The notes below the pieces were generated by a model. The model ran no database searches. It had not been told where the DNA came from and saw only the letters and a program-made list of their open reading frames with translations. The translations under genes and the position numbers were made by a program. Source: Streptomyces monashensis (lineage in GTDB: Bacteria; Actinomycetota; Actinomycetes; Streptomycetales; Streptomycetaceae). From it: a DNA stretch of 64,000 nt. The stretch covers positions 62,001 to 126,000 of the forward strand of contig NZ_MLYO01000014.1 of NCBI RefSeq assembly GCF_001866665.1, written 5' to 3'. Below, one piece after another: positions 49,948-63,354 of the stretch; within the stretch, counting starts at the first letter, position 1, and each line of letters starts with the position of its first letter.

Positions 49948-50343
49948 ATGCAGTCCTACACGATCGGCCAGGCGGCGCGGCTGCTCGGCGTGAGCCCGGA
50001 CACCGCCCGCCGCTGGGCCGACGCGGGCCGGGTGGCCACCCATCGCGACGAGGCCGGGCGCCGGCTCATCGACGGCCGCGCCCTCGCCGCGTTCTCGGTC
50101 GAACTGGCCAAGGCGGCCGGCGGCGAGGAGGACGCCTCCTACACCTCCGTCCGCAACGCCTTCCCCGGCATCGTCACCGCGATCAAGCTCGGCGACGTCG
50201 CCGCCCAGGTCGAGATCCAGGCGGGCCCGCACCGGCTGGTGTCCCTGCTGACCCGGGAGGCCGTCGAGGAACTGGGCCTGGAGGTCGGCATGGAGGCCAC
50301 CGCGCGCGTGAAGTCCACCAACGTGCACATCGACCGCGTCTGA
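49948..50343 (+). CDS. MerR-type HTH fused to TOBE (Mop) domain, molybdate-responsive regulator
   Basis: The 131-aa protein joins a MerR/excisionase-like HTH (MQSYTIGQAARLLGVSPDTA, then RRWADAGRV) to a TOBE/Mop domain (about 70-131: RNAFPGIVTAIKLGDVAAQVEIQAG, with VKSTNVHIDRV at the end), as in ModE-like molybdate sensors of Actinobacteria. Mop domains bind molybdate or tungstate. It is leaderless: TATCGT ends 7 nt before the ATG. Lying near xdh and modABC, it likely represses mod or xdh when molybdate is plentiful. Confidence 0.85.
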   Translation: MQSYTIGQAARLLGVSPDTARRWADAGRVATHRDEAGRRLIDGRALAAFSVELAKAAGGEEDASYTSVRNAFPGIVTAIKLGDVAAQVEIQAGPHRLVSLLTREAVEELGLEVGMEATARVKSTNVHIDRV

Positions 50344-50353
50344 CCCGGCGGAG

Positions 50354-51955
50354 TCAGCGGCAGAGCAGCGCCGCCCACAGGTCCAGCCGGTCCCGCAGCC
50401 GCGACAGGTCGCGCCCCGTCAGTCGCTCGATCCGCTCCACCCGGTAGTGCACGGTGTTGACGTGCAGATGCAGCGCCTGCGCCGTGCGCGCCCAGGAGCC
50501 GTCGCAGGCCAGGAACGTCTCCAGGGTGGCGAGCAGGACCGCGACGGGCGGCCGGCCGGTCTCCAGCAGCGGGCCGAGCACCGTACGGGCATAGGCGCTG
50601 CGCACCTCGGCCGGGACACCGGTGAGCAGCGCGTCGAGGGTGGTGAGGCTGCGGGCGTCGGTCAGGCGGGAGGCGTCGGGCGCGGTGGTCCGCGCCGAGG
50701 TGAGGGCGTACCGGGCCCGCCCGAGCGCGGCGCCGAGTTCGTCGGGCCCCGCCGCGGGTGCGCCGGTGCCGCCGTGCAGGACCACCCCGGGCACGCACCC
50801 GGCGACCAGCGGCCACACCTCGTCCGCCCAGCCGTCCGGCACCCCGGGCAGCACCGCGAAGGCACCCCCGTCCGGCAACCGGCCGACGGCCGCCGCACCC
50901 CCTGGCCCGCCCTCCGCTCCCGCCTGCGCCCCGGCCCCCTCGGCACGCGCGGCCACCACCAGGGCACCGCCCGCGTCGCGGGCCGCCACCGCATGCCCCG
51001 CCAGTTCCGTCAACGCGCCCTCGGCGAGCGGCCCTTCGTCCGGCCCGGGCCGGCGCGTCCCGGCGTCCGCGACGAGGACCAGGTACGGCCCCGTCTCCGG
51101 CAGCCCGCAGCGCCGTAGCGCCGCCTCCACCATGCCGTCCTCGCGCGCGTCCGGGGCCGACAGCAGCGCGCCGAGTTCGTCGGCCGCGCGGAGCCGGGCC
51201 GAGGGGCGCCGGGCCGCGGCCTCCTGGCAGTGGGCCAGCACAGCGGCGACCTCGTGCAGCATGCGCGGCGGGGCGGCGTCCGGGTCGGGCAGGTACAACA
51301 GCTGTCGCTCGTACGGCGAGACACCGCGCGCGTCGACGGAGGCGGTCACCCCGGTGCCGTCCGCGACGAGCGCGACCGCCTCCCGCGGGGGCACCGGCGG
51401 GGCGCCCTCGGTGGCGGCGACCGTACGGCCCGAGGGCGTGAAGACGTAGGCGGCGGTCGGGCCGAGGTGGGCGAAGGCCTCGGCGAGCACGGCGTGCGGG
51501 CCGGCCTCCTGGGCGAGCAGCCGGCTCAGCCGCACGCGCGCGTTCTCCGGCAGCGCGTGATGCCGGCTCAGTCCGCCCCACTGGCGCAGGTACACGGTGT
51601 CGGTGATCGACCGGAACATGATGTGCGCGGGCACCCCGGCCACCGGCACACCGTGGCGCACACACGCCTCGACCAGGTCGTCGGGAACGTTCCCGTGTGT
51701 CTCCTCGCCCGCGAGCAGCGCGGCGGCCCCCGCCTCCTTCAGGGCCGAGACGAACCGCTCCGCCCTGCCGGAGCCGCCGTCGGGCGACCACCACACCAGC
51801 CCGCTGAGGACCACCTCGCCGGGCCGCACGAACCGGGCCGGGTCCTCGAGGTCCGTGACCGTCACTCCGCTGATTTCGCGCCGCAGCAGCGCGTCCTCCG
51901 CCCACAGCAGGCGCAGCCCGAGGGAGGCGTCCCCCAGGAGGTGTTCGACGTGCAT
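50354..51955 (-). CDS. PucR-family transcriptional regulator
   Basis: The 533-aa regulator has an N-terminal purine-catabolism sensor domain (about 1-115: [35 protein letters not shown]), a middle GGDEF-like PucR domain, and the C-terminal HTH (HTH_30: [41 protein letters not shown] in two pieces near residue 480). PucR proteins control purine or allantoin breakdown. GAGGAG lies 7 nt before the ATG. It is divergent from the xdh operon (210 bp between starts), its likely target. Confidence 0.92.
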   Translation of the reverse strand: MHVEHLLGDASLGLRLLWAEDALLRREISGVTVTDLEDPARFVRPGEVVLSGLVWWSPDGGSGRAERFVSALKEAGAAALLAGEETHGNVPDDLVEACVRHGVPVAGVPAHIMFRSITDTVYLRQWGGLSRHHALPENARVRLSRLLAQEAGPHAVLAEAFAHLGPTAAYVFTPSGRTVAATEGAPPVPPREAVALVADGTGVTASVDARGVSPYERQLLYLPDPDAAPPRMLHEVAAVLAHCQEAAARRPSARLRAADELGALLSAPDAREDGMVEAALRRCGLPETGPYLVLVADAGTRRPGPDEGPLAEGALTELAGHAVAARDAGGALVVAARAEGAGAQAGAEGGPGGAAAVGRLPDGGAFAVLPGVPDGWADEVWPLVAGCVPGVVLHGGTGAPAAGPDELGAALGRARYALTSARTTAPDASRLTDARSLTTLDALLTGVPAEVRSAYARTVLGPLLETGRPPVAVLLATLETFLACDGSWARTAQALHLHVNTVHYRVERIERLTGRDLSRLRDRLDLWAALLCR

Positions 51956-52164
51956 GTGCTGGCTCCTCGTACGGCCGCCGCGGGGTGAGCGATCCCCCGG
52001 CCTCTCGCATTCACCAGGCGAGTGCGAGATAAAACATCGTAAATGCCAGGCTGCCGCAGTGGAATGCCTCTTGGTTGATCCTCCAGTCCCAGGGCCTGCG
52101 GCGTCGGTGTTTCCGTGCCCCGCACCAGTCGTCCCGACCGGTTCCCGTTGGTTCACTTCCGGCC

Positions 52165-52989
52165 ATGGACCTGAACACGGTGGCCGAGATACGAGACGCC
52201 CGGCGGCCCGCGCCCTGGCGGCCCGGGGACGCCTGGCTCGGCGGCGGGACGTACCTGTTCTCCGAGCCCCAGCCGCACCTGCGGCGTCTGGTGGACCTGA
52301 GCCGCATGGGCTGGACGCCGGCACAGCGGCACCCGGACGGCTCGCTGGAGCTGGCCGCCACCTGCACCATCGCCCAACTGTCCGGCTGCGCCCGGGACTT
52401 GCCCGCCCTCGCGGCCCCTCTCTTCGAGCAGTGCTGCCGGGCATTCCTCGCCTCGTTCAAGATCTGGAACACGGCGACCGTCGGCGGGAACCTGTGCAAC
52501 GGACTGCCGGCCGGCCCGATGATCTCCCTCACGGCCGCGCTCGACGGCACCTGTCTGCTCCTCGCCCAGGACGGATCCGGACGCCGCCTGAAGGTCGCCG
52601 ACTTCATCACCGGCGCGGGCCGCAAGGATCTCGCCGAGGGCGAGCTGCTGCGCTCGGTCACCCTGCCCGCCCGCGCCCTGTCCTGCCGTACGGCGTTCCG
52701 GCAGGTCTCGCTCTACGGTCTCGGGCGCTCGGCCGCCCTGGTCATCGGGACCCTCGACCCGGTCGACCACTCCCTCACGGTCACCGTCACCGCGGCCACG
52801 GTGCGCCCGGTGCGGCTGTGGTTCCCGCTGCCGCCGACGGCCGCGGCGCTGCGGGCGGCGATCGAGGGGGCCGTCACGGAGGGCGAGTGGTTCGACGACA
52901 TCCACGGACTGCCCGAGTGGCGGCGGCACATGGCGCTGCGGCTGGCGGAGGAGATCCGCCGGGAACTGACGGAGGAGGAGCGGCGATGA
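52165..52989 (+). CDS. Xanthine dehydrogenase FAD-binding subunit
   Basis: The 274-aa protein is the FAD domain (CoxM-like) of a molybdenum hydroxylase: [20 protein letters not shown] near residue 25, then [20 protein letters not shown] with the FAD-binding GG motif. [21 protein letters not shown] and the end [14 protein letters not shown] complete it. It transfers electrons from the iron-sulfur clusters to NAD+ or oxygen. Its TGA overlaps the ATG of the next gene (ATGA), so the complex's parts are co-translated. The start ATG 52165 lacks a clear Shine-Dalgarno. Confidence 0.9.
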   Translation: MDLNTVAEIRDARRPAPWRPGDAWLGGGTYLFSEPQPHLRRLVDLSRMGWTPAQRHPDGSLELAATCTIAQLSGCARDLPALAAPLFEQCCRAFLASFKIWNTATVGGNLCNGLPAGPMISLTAALDGTCLLLAQDGSGRRLKVADFITGAGRKDLAEGELLRSVTLPARALSCRTAFRQVSLYGLGRSAALVIGTLDPVDHSLTVTVTAATVRPVRLWFPLPPTAAALRAAIEGAVTEGEWFDDIHGLPEWRRHMALRLAEEIRRELTEEERR

Positions 52990-55727
52990 GGGTCGAGGTC
53001 AACGGACGGTCCCATGAGGAGGATCCCCGGCCGGGGCAGTGCCTGCGCACCTACCTGCGCGAGCGCGGCTGGTTCGGCGTGAAGAAGGGCTGTGACCAGG
53101 GCGACTGCGGCGCCTGCACGGTCCACGTGGACGGCGAGCCGGTGCACAGCTGCCTCTACCCCGCCTTCCGCGCCGACGGCCGCAGCGTCACCACGGTCGA
53201 GGGCCTGGCCGCCCCGGACGGCGAACTCCACCCCGTGCAGCGCGCGTTCCTCGACGCCCAGGGCTTCCAGTGCGGCTTCTGCACGGCCGGCTTCCTGATG
53301 ACCACGGCAGCGCTCAAGGAGGACCAACTCGCGGATCTGCCAAGGGCGTTCAAGGGCAACCTGTGCCGCTGCACCGGCTACCGGGCCATCGAGGACGCCG
53401 TGCGCGGGGTGAAGAACGTGGAGGCGCCCGCGCCCGGCGAGTCCGTCGGCCGCAGCCTGCCCGCCCCGGCCGGGCCGCAGGTCGTCACCGGCACCGCCCG
53501 CTACACCTTCGACATCGACGTACCGGGCCTGCTCCACATGAAGCTGCTGCGCTCCCCGCACGCCCACGCCCGTATCCTCGCGATCGACACCTCCGCCGCC
53601 CTGCGCGTCCCCGGCGTGCACGCCGTGCTCACCCACCACGACGCCCCGGAACGGCACTTCTCCACCGCCCGTCACGAACACCCCGAGGAGGACCCGGACG
53701 ACACCCGCGTCCTGGACGACACCGTCCGCCACGTCGGCCAGCGCGTCGCCGCCGTCGTCGCCGACAGCGAGGCCGCCGCCGAGGAGGGCTGCCGGCGGAT
53801 CGAGGTGACGTACGAGGTGCTGCCCGCCGTCCTCGACCCGGAGGACGCCATGCGGCCCGGCGCCCCGGTCGTCCACGCCAAGGACTCGGCGACGGCCCGC
53901 ATCGCGCGCCCCGAGGCCAATGTCGTCGGCGAGGCGCACGGCGAGATCGGCGACGTCGAAGCGGGCTTCGCGGCGGCGGACGTCGTCTACGAGGACACCT
54001 TCCGCACCCAGCGCGTCCAGCACGCCAGCCTGGAGACGCACGGCGCCGTCGCCTGGATCGACGAGGACGGCCGGCTCACCGTCCGCACCAGCTCCCAGAC
54101 GCCGTTCCTCACCCGCCGCGCCCTGTGCGCGCTGTACGACCTGCCCGAGGAACAGGTCCGGGTGCTGGCGGGCCGGGTCGGCGGCGGGTTCGGCGGCAAG
54201 CAGGAGATGCTGGTCGAGGACATCGTGGCGCTCGCCGTGCTGAGGCTGCGCCGCCCGGTGAAACTGGAGTACACGCGCGCGGAGCAGTTCTACGGCGCCA
54301 CCACCCGGCACCCCTTCACGATCCGGGTGAAGGCGGGCGCCCGCCGCGACGGCACCCTCACCGCGCTCCAGCTGCGCGTCGTCGCGAACACAGGCGCGTA
54401 CGGCAACCACGGCCCGGCCGTGATGTTCCACAGCGTCGGCGAGTCCATGGCCGTCTACCGCGCCCCGCACAAGAAGGTCGACGCCTACTCGGTCTACACG
54501 CACACCGTCCCGGCCGGCGCCTTCCGCGGCTACGGCCTCGGTCAGGTGCTGTTCGCGGTGGAGTCGGCGCTGGACGAGCTGGCCCGCCGACTGGAACGGG
54601 ATCCCCTGGAGTTCAAGGCCCGCAATGTCATCGGCGCCGACGAGCCGATGCTCACCCCGGGCGGCCACGAGGAGGACCTGCACATCGCGAGCTACGGCCT
54701 CGACCAGTGCGTGGCGATCGTGCGCCGGGCCCAGGCGGAGCCGGTGTCCGAGCCCGTCCCCGCGGGGTGGCTGGTCGGCGAGGGCGCGGCCCTGGCGATG
54801 ATCGCGACCGGTCCGCCCGGAGGCCACATCGCCGACGCCAGGGCCGCCCTGCTGCCGGACGGCACCTTCGATCTGGCCGTCGGCACCGCCGAGTTCGGCA
54901 ACGGCACCACGACCGTGCACCGGCAGATCGCGGCCGGGGAACTGGCCACCACCGTCGACCGGATCGCCGTCCGCCAGTCCGACACGGACGTCGTACGGCA
55001 CGACACCGGCGCCTTCGCCTCCACCGGCACGGTCGTCGCGGGCAAGGCCACCCTGCGCGCCGCCCGCGCCCTCGCCGACCAGTTGCTGGACTTCGCCGCC
55101 GCCCACCTGGCCGTCCCGCGCGCGGACTGCCGGCTGACGGAGGAGGCCGTGCTCCACCCGGGCGGACGCCTGCTGCTGAAGGAGGTGTACGCCGCCTCGC
55201 GCACCGTCGGCCTGGAGCTGAGCGCCGACGGGCACTTCGGCGGCACCCCGCGCTCGGTCGCCTTCAACGCGCACTGGTTCCGGGTGGCGGTCGACCCCGG
55301 GACCGGCGAGATCCGCATCCTGCGCAGTGTGCACGCGGCCGACGCGGGCAAGGTGATGAACCCGATGCAGTGCCGGGGGCAGGTCGAGGGCGGGGTCGCC
55401 CAGGCACTCGGCGCCACCCTGTTCGAGCGGGTCCTGCTGGACGAGCGGGGCGCCGTCGACACCGCCGCCTTCCGTCGCTACCGGCTCCCGCAGTACGCCG
55501 ACGTGCCGCGCACCGAGGTGCACTTCATGGAGACGGCGGACGCGATCGGCCCGCTGGGCGCCAAGTCGATGAGCGAGAGCCCGTTCAACCCGGTCGCCCC
55601 GGCCCTGGCCAACGCGCTGCGGGACGCGACGGGCGTGCGGTTCACCGAGGTGCCGCTGCTGCGTGACCGGGTGTGGCGGGCGCTGGAGCGCCACAGCGGT
55701 AGCCGCCGTCCACGCGGATCGCGGTGA
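52986..55727 (+). CDS. Xanthine dehydrogenase, fused 2Fe-2S and molybdopterin subunit
   Basis: The 913-aa protein carries the plant-type 2Fe-2S cluster (C36, C41, C44, C56 in [18 protein letters not shown] and the Cys that follows), then the second cluster (C96, C99 in [10 protein letters not shown]127, C129 in LCRCTGY). From about residue 165 it carries the molybdopterin domain ([27 protein letters not shown]). The active-site Glu lies in [20 protein letters not shown]. The usual separate small subunit is fused at the N-terminus. Only the FAD subunit is encoded upstream. It oxidises hypoxanthine/xanthine or a related purine. PucR and the Mop regulator flank it. Confidence 0.93.
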   Translation: MRVEVNGRSHEEDPRPGQCLRTYLRERGWFGVKKGCDQGDCGACTVHVDGEPVHSCLYPAFRADGRSVTTVEGLAAPDGELHPVQRAFLDAQGFQCGFCTAGFLMTTAALKEDQLADLPRAFKGNLCRCTGYRAIEDAVRGVKNVEAPAPGESVGRSLPAPAGPQVVTGTARYTFDIDVPGLLHMKLLRSPHAHARILAIDTSAALRVPGVHAVLTHHDAPERHFSTARHEHPEEDPDDTRVLDDTVRHVGQRVAAVVADSEAAAEEGCRRIEVTYEVLPAVLDPEDAMRPGAPVVHAKDSATARIARPEANVVGEAHGEIGDVEAGFAAADVVYEDTFRTQRVQHASLETHGAVAWIDEDGRLTVRTSSQTPFLTRRALCALYDLPEEQVRVLAGRVGGGFGGKQEMLVEDIVALAVLRLRRPVKLEYTRAEQFYGATTRHPFTIRVKAGARRDGTLTALQLRVVANTGAYGNHGPAVMFHSVGESMAVYRAPHKKVDAYSVYTHTVPAGAFRGYGLGQVLFAVESALDELARRLERDPLEFKARNVIGADEPMLTPGGHEEDLHIASYGLDQCVAIVRRAQAEPVSEPVPAGWLVGEGAALAMIATGPPGGHIADARAALLPDGTFDLAVGTAEFGNGTTTVHRQIAAGELATTVDRIAVRQSDTDVVRHDTGAFASTGTVVAGKATLRAARALADQLLDFAAAHLAVPRADCRLTEEAVLHPGGRLLLKEVYAASRTVGLELSADGHFGGTPRSVAFNAHWFRVAVDPGTGEIRILRSVHAADAGKVMNPMQCRGQVEGGVAQALGATLFERVLLDERGAVDTAAFRRYRLPQYADVPRTEVHFMETADAIGPLGAKSMSESPFNPVAPALANALRDATGVRFTEVPLLRDRVWRALERHSGSRRPRGSR

Positions 55728-56130
55728 TCCCGCTGATGTGCCGAGCGCCGCACCGGTCCTGCGGGAGGACCAGCTGGGGCCCGGCCGCGTCCAGCGGGGT
55801 CTCGTCGATGCGCACGCCCAGCAGGACGGGCGCGTCCGCGAAGTCCGGGTCGATCTCGGCCCAGGACAGCACCGCGTGGTGGCCGTCGGTGCCGGTGACG
55901 GCGATGAGGAAGCGCAGCCGGTCCTTGCGGCGCGCCGGGTCGAAGTCCGGGCCGGCGTCGGCGAGGACGTCGTACAGGCGCGGTCCGGTGAAGCGGTGGT
56001 GCTGGATGCCGCTGGTCGCGCAGTCGAAGCTGACGTCCGCCCGGTGCTGCGGCCAGCGCAGCAGCTCCGGAACGGTCAGCCGGACGGGACGGGCCAGATC
56101 ACCGGTCAGGGCGAGTTGCGCGAGCGCCAT
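55642..56130 (-). CDS. Molybdopterin-dependent oxidoreductase domain protein (sulfite-oxidase fold)
   Basis: The 162-aa protein corresponds to the core of the oxidoreductase molybdopterin-binding domain: [29 protein letters not shown], containing the Cys that could ligate Mo, and [18 protein letters not shown]. It is much shorter than sulfite oxidase and lacks a dimerisation domain, but such short proteins are common in Streptomyces. Tail-to-tail it overlaps the xdh gene by 86 bp. It probably binds the molybdenum cofactor; the substrate is unknown. Confidence 0.8.
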   Translation of the reverse strand: MALAQLALTGDLARPVRLTVPELLRWPQHRADVSFDCATSGIQHHRFTGPRLYDVLADAGPDFDPARRKDRLRFLIAVTGTDGHHAVLSWAEIDPDFADAPVLLGVRIDETPLDAAGPQLVLPQDRCGARHISGITAIRVDGGYRCGAPAPATPGHAAAAPR

Positions 56131-56338
56131 CTGCGACCACCTCCCGCAGGACGGTACCCGCAGGAGTGCGCCGTACAAACGCACATGCGAGCCACATGTC
56201 ACAAGTTTGCAGCTCATGCGATGTGACAGGAGACTTACCCCTGGCAGATGCGGCATTATCGTCGCCGCACGGCCGGTTTCTCCCCGGCCGCGACAGGGCG
56301 CGACACTTGTTCCACAGAACGCGAGGAGTAGACCCGTG

Positions 56339-57175
56339 ATGACCCGTTCCGTGCACCGGACCCGACGGATGCTGAAGGTTGCCGGTGCGGGAGCCGCCGC
56401 CCTGCTGGCACTCAGTGCCTGCTCCTCGTCCACCGACTCGGCCACGTCCAAGGACAGCGCGAGCTCGGCCGCGGCCGGCTCCTCGTCCTCGCCGAAGCTC
56501 TCCGGCAACGTCACCGTGTTCGCGGCCGCCTCCCTCAAGGAGAGCTTCACGGCCCTGGGCAAGGAGTTCGAGCAGCAGCACCCCGGCACCAAGGTCAGCT
56601 TCAACTTCGGCGGCAGCGACACCCTGGCCGCGAGCATCACCAGCGGCGCCCCGGCGGACGTCTTCGCCGCCGCCAGCCCCAAGACCATGGCGATCGTCAC
56701 GGGCAAGAAGGACGCGGCCCGCACGCCGGCCACCTTCGTCCGCAACCAGCTGGAGATCGCGACCCTGCCGGGCAACCCGCACAAGGTGGCCTCGCTGAAG
56801 GACCTCACCGCGTCCGGCCTGAAGGTCGTGCTGTGCGACAAGACCGTGCCGTGCGGCGCCGCCGCGCAGAAGGCCCTGGACGCCAGCCACCTCAAGCTCA
56901 CCCCGGTCTCCTACGAGCAGGACGTCAAGGGCGCCCTGAACAAGGTGGAGCTGAAGGAGGCCGACGCCGCGGTCGTCTACAAGACCGACGTGCACGCCGC
57001 CGGTGACAAGGTGCAGGGCGTGGAGTTCCCCGAGTCGGCCGAGGCGATCAACGACTACCCGATCGTGCTGCTGAAGAACGCGCCGAACACCGAGGCCGCC
57101 AAGGCGTTCATCGCCCTCGTGCGGTCCGCCGAGGGGCAGAAAGTGCTGAGCGAGGCCGGGTTCCTCAAGCCGTGA
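56339..57175 (+). CDS. modA: Molybdate-binding lipoprotein ModA
   Basis: The 278-aa protein has a lipobox LSAC at residue 28. After a Ser-rich linker come VTVFAAASLKESFTALGKEF, FNFGGSDTLAASITSGAPADVFAAAS and the C-terminal KAFIALVRSAEGQKVLSEAGF, all ModA signatures. It captures molybdate or tungstate outside the cell. GGAG is 7 nt before a GTG (56336) and 10 nt before the ATG at 56339; either may be used. The stop overlaps modB (GTGA). Confidence 0.93.
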   Translation: MTRSVHRTRRMLKVAGAGAAALLALSACSSSTDSATSKDSASSAAAGSSSSPKLSGNVTVFAAASLKESFTALGKEFEQQHPGTKVSFNFGGSDTLAASITSGAPADVFAAASPKTMAIVTGKKDAARTPATFVRNQLEIATLPGNPHKVASLKDLTASGLKVVLCDKTVPCGAAAQKALDASHLKLTPVSYEQDVKGALNKVELKEADAAVVYKTDVHAAGDKVQGVEFPESAEAINDYPIVLLKNAPNTEAAKAFIALVRSAEGQKVLSEAGFLKP

Positions 57176-58028
57176 CCTCGCCTCTCGGACCCGACGCCGC
57201 GACCGGTCCCCGCACGGGCCGGCCGCGGCGTCGCCGCGTCGGCACCGGGGGCCGGCGCGGGGTGCCGTTGCCGCTGCTGCTGCCGGGCCTGGTGGCGCTG
57301 GCATTCCTGCTGCTGCCGCTGCTCGCGCTGATCGTCCGCGCGCCCTGGCGGACGCTGCCGGACCAGCTCTCCAGCACCCAGGTCTGGCAGGCGCTCCAGC
57401 TGTCCCTGGTCAGCGCGACGGCGGCGACGGCCGTCAGCCTCGTCCTGGGCGTGCCCCTGGCCTGGCTGCTGGCCCGCACCGAGTTCCCCGGCCGGGGATT
57501 CGTACGGGCCCTGGTGACCCTGCCCCTCGTGCTGCCGCCGGTGGTCGGTGGTGTGGCCCTGCTGCTGGCCCTCGGCCGCAACGGCGTGATCGGCAGGTGG
57601 CTGGACGCCTGGTTCGGGATCACGCTGCCGTTCACCACCACCGGGGTGGTGATCGCGGAGGCGTTCGTCGCGATGCCGTTCCTGGTCATCAGCGTCGAGG
57701 GCACCCTGCGCGCGGCCGACCCGCGCTACGAGGAGGCGGCGACCACCCTCGGCGCGTCCCGCTTCACCGCGTTCCGCCGGGTCACCCTGCCGCTCATCGC
57801 CCCGGGTATCGCGGCCGGCGCGGTCCTCGCCTGGGCCCGCGCGCTCGGTGAGTTCGGCGCGACGATCACCTTCGCGGGCAACTTCCCCGGCCGCACCCAG
57901 ACCATGCCCCTCGCGGTCTATCTCGCCCTCCAGGACGACCCCGACGCCGCCATCTCCCTCAGTCTGGTCCTGCTCGCGGTGTCGATCGCGGTGCTGGCCG
58001 GGCTGCGGGACCGCTGGATGACGGGAGC

Positions 58029-58032
<4 letters not shown>
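57172..58032 (+). CDS. modB: Molybdate ABC transporter permease ModB
   Basis: The 286-aa permease has an Arg-rich cytoplasmic start and about six transmembrane helices. The ModB signature FPGRGFVRALVTLPLVLPPVVGG and the EAA loop RYEEAATTLGASRFTAFRRVTLPLI are intact, and ARALGEFGATITFAGNFPGRT is typical. It forms the channel dimer for molybdate. The GTG start overlaps modA's stop and its own stop overlaps modC (GTGA), so the three genes are translationally coupled. Confidence 0.94.
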
Positions 58033-59159
<1,127 letters not shown>

Positions 59160-59187
59160 GCGACCGTGCGCCCTACCGTGGGTGCCC

Positions 59188-59607
59188 ATGACCCTGAGCA
59201 TCCGCAATCAGCTGCCCGGCGCCGTCACCGCGGTCCAGTCGGGCGAGGCGATGGCCACCGTGAAGCTCCGCCTCGGCGGCGGGCAGCACCTCATGGCGGC
59301 GATCACCCTGGAGGCCGCCGAGGAGCTCGGCCTCGCCCCCGGCTCGCCCGTGCGCGCCCTCGTGAAGTCGACCGAGGTCTCCCTCGCCACCAGCCGGGTC
59401 GAGGGCCTGTCGATCCGCAACCAGCTGCCCGGCGCGGTCACCGGCCTCGTCACCGGTGCCGTCATGGCGACCGTGCGGATCACCGTCGACGGCGGCGAAC
59501 TGACCGCGGCGATCACCAAGGACGCGGTCGAGGAGCTCGGGCTCTTCGTCGGCTCCGACGTGGTCGCCCTGATCAAGGCGACCGAGGTGGCCCTCGCGAC
59601 GGAGTGA
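59188..59607 (+). CDS. Di-Mop molybdate-binding protein
   Basis: The 139-aa protein is two Mop/TOBE domains in tandem, each starting LSIRNQLPGAVT (residues 3 and 74) and ending with VKSTEVSLAT or IKATEVALAT. Such molbindins store or buffer molybdate as hexamers. The lead TACCGT ends 8 nt before the ATG, so the start may be leaderless, separate from modC, whose stop is 29 bp upstream. It ends at a strong terminator. Mop1 (1-69) and Mop2 (70-139) are diverged duplicates. Confidence 0.9.
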   Translation: MTLSIRNQLPGAVTAVQSGEAMATVKLRLGGGQHLMAAITLEAAEELGLAPGSPVRALVKSTEVSLATSRVEGLSIRNQLPGAVTGLVTGAVMATVRITVDGGELTAAITKDAVEELGLFVGSDVVALIKATEVALATE

Positions 59608-59613
59608 CACGGC

Positions 59614-59647
59614 GAGGGCCCCGCCCGGGAATCCGGACGGGGCCCTC
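59614..59647. terminator. Bidirectional hairpin terminator
   Basis: GAGGGCCCCG pairs with CGGGGCCCTC and an inner CCGG with CCGG. It lies between the convergent di-Mop and gcvP genes. Confidence 0.88.
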
Positions 59648-59686
59648 GATATCACCGCCCGCCGACGCACCGGCGGGCGAGGGGTG

Positions 59687-62572
<2,886 letters not shown>

Positions 62573-62636
62573 TGCGGAGGCCTCCTGGTCTGACGCGACC
62601 TTCGAAGGGCACCACGGTGCGGTGCCCCGACGGCCT

Positions 62637-62842
62637 CCCCCTCTGTCATCTCAACCTGAGAGCTTCACCGGGCGCCCGAGAGGCCCGGCTTTCACCGTCG
62701 GTGAGAGCGGAAGCCGTCGACAACCGCCCTGCTTTCCAGAGTGACCTCGTCCGTGCGGTACGTGAGCCTGAGAGATTCCGGGGAGGATTTGCTCCTTCGG
62801 CGCCTCCGAGGTGGTCGGAGGACTCTCCCGCACGGGTTCAGC
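62637..62842 (-). promoter_or_regulatory. Tandem glycine riboswitch upstream of gcvP
   Basis: On the gcvP strand two aptamers follow one another. Aptamer 1 (about 62842-62745) has GGGAGAGTCC, GCCGAAGGAGCAA and TCTCTCAGG; aptamer 2 (about 62740-62640) has CACTCTGGAAAGC, CACCGACGG and GCTCTCAGG. They are the conserved blocks of glycine riboswitches, joined by a short linker. Binding of glycine should switch on gcvP, as is known for this class. Confidence 0.93.
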
Positions 62843-62959
62843 AGCCGTTGTCAGACTACCAGCGAGGTCAACGCCCGAGCTCTCGAGTGGCCGCCTCCGC
62901 GAATGTGCTCTTTTGTAGTGCTTACGAATGAGTTGCGACCATGTGGAGGGAGAGCGACC

Positions 62960-63331
62960 GTGCAGACCGACATCGATCCGCGCAACCTGATCGGCCGCAA
63001 GGCGTTCGACCGCAGCGGCGCCAAGATCGGCACCGTCGACGAGGTGTACCTGGACGACGCGACCGGCATACCCGAATGGGCGGCCATACGCACCGGCCTC
63101 TTCTCCCGCGACGCGTTCGTCCCGCTGGAACCGAGCGAACTCGTCGAGGGCACCCTCCACGTCCCCTTCGACCGCGCCCTCATCAAGGACGCCCCGGACT
63201 TCGGCGTGGGCCGCCATCTCTCCCCCGAACAGGAACTCCAGCTCTACCACCACTACGGCCTCGACACGGCCCTGCCCCCACCGCTCCCCGACCGGGACTT
63301 CGGCAAGCTGGCGGGGTCGGAGGAGAGCTGA
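62960..63331 (+). CDS. PRC-barrel domain protein
   Basis: The 123-aa protein begins VQTDIDPRNLIGRKAFDRSG and has the PRC-barrel strands AKIGTVDEVYLDDATGIPEW, AAIRTGLFSRDAFVPL and LHVPFDRALIKDAPDF, followed by a helical tail ELQLYHHYGLDTALPPP. The PRC barrel (DUF2171-like) binds RNA, protein or other partners in ribosome maturation and stress proteins; in Actinobacteria stand-alone copies are common. The GTG start has GGGAG 7 nt upstream. It lies near the riboswitch but on the opposite strand. Confidence 0.8.
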   Translation: MQTDIDPRNLIGRKAFDRSGAKIGTVDEVYLDDATGIPEWAAIRTGLFSRDAFVPLEPSELVEGTLHVPFDRALIKDAPDFGVGRHLSPEQELQLYHHYGLDTALPPPLPDRDFGKLAGSEES

Positions 63332-63354
63332 GGGCAGCGCGCACAAGGTTCCTT

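Noticed and set aside
52713..55694. A 993-codon minus-strand frame opposite xdh
   Set aside because: Antisense of a well-supported gene; composition (Gly, Arg, Val, His) is that of a GC-rich shadow frame and there is no start site.
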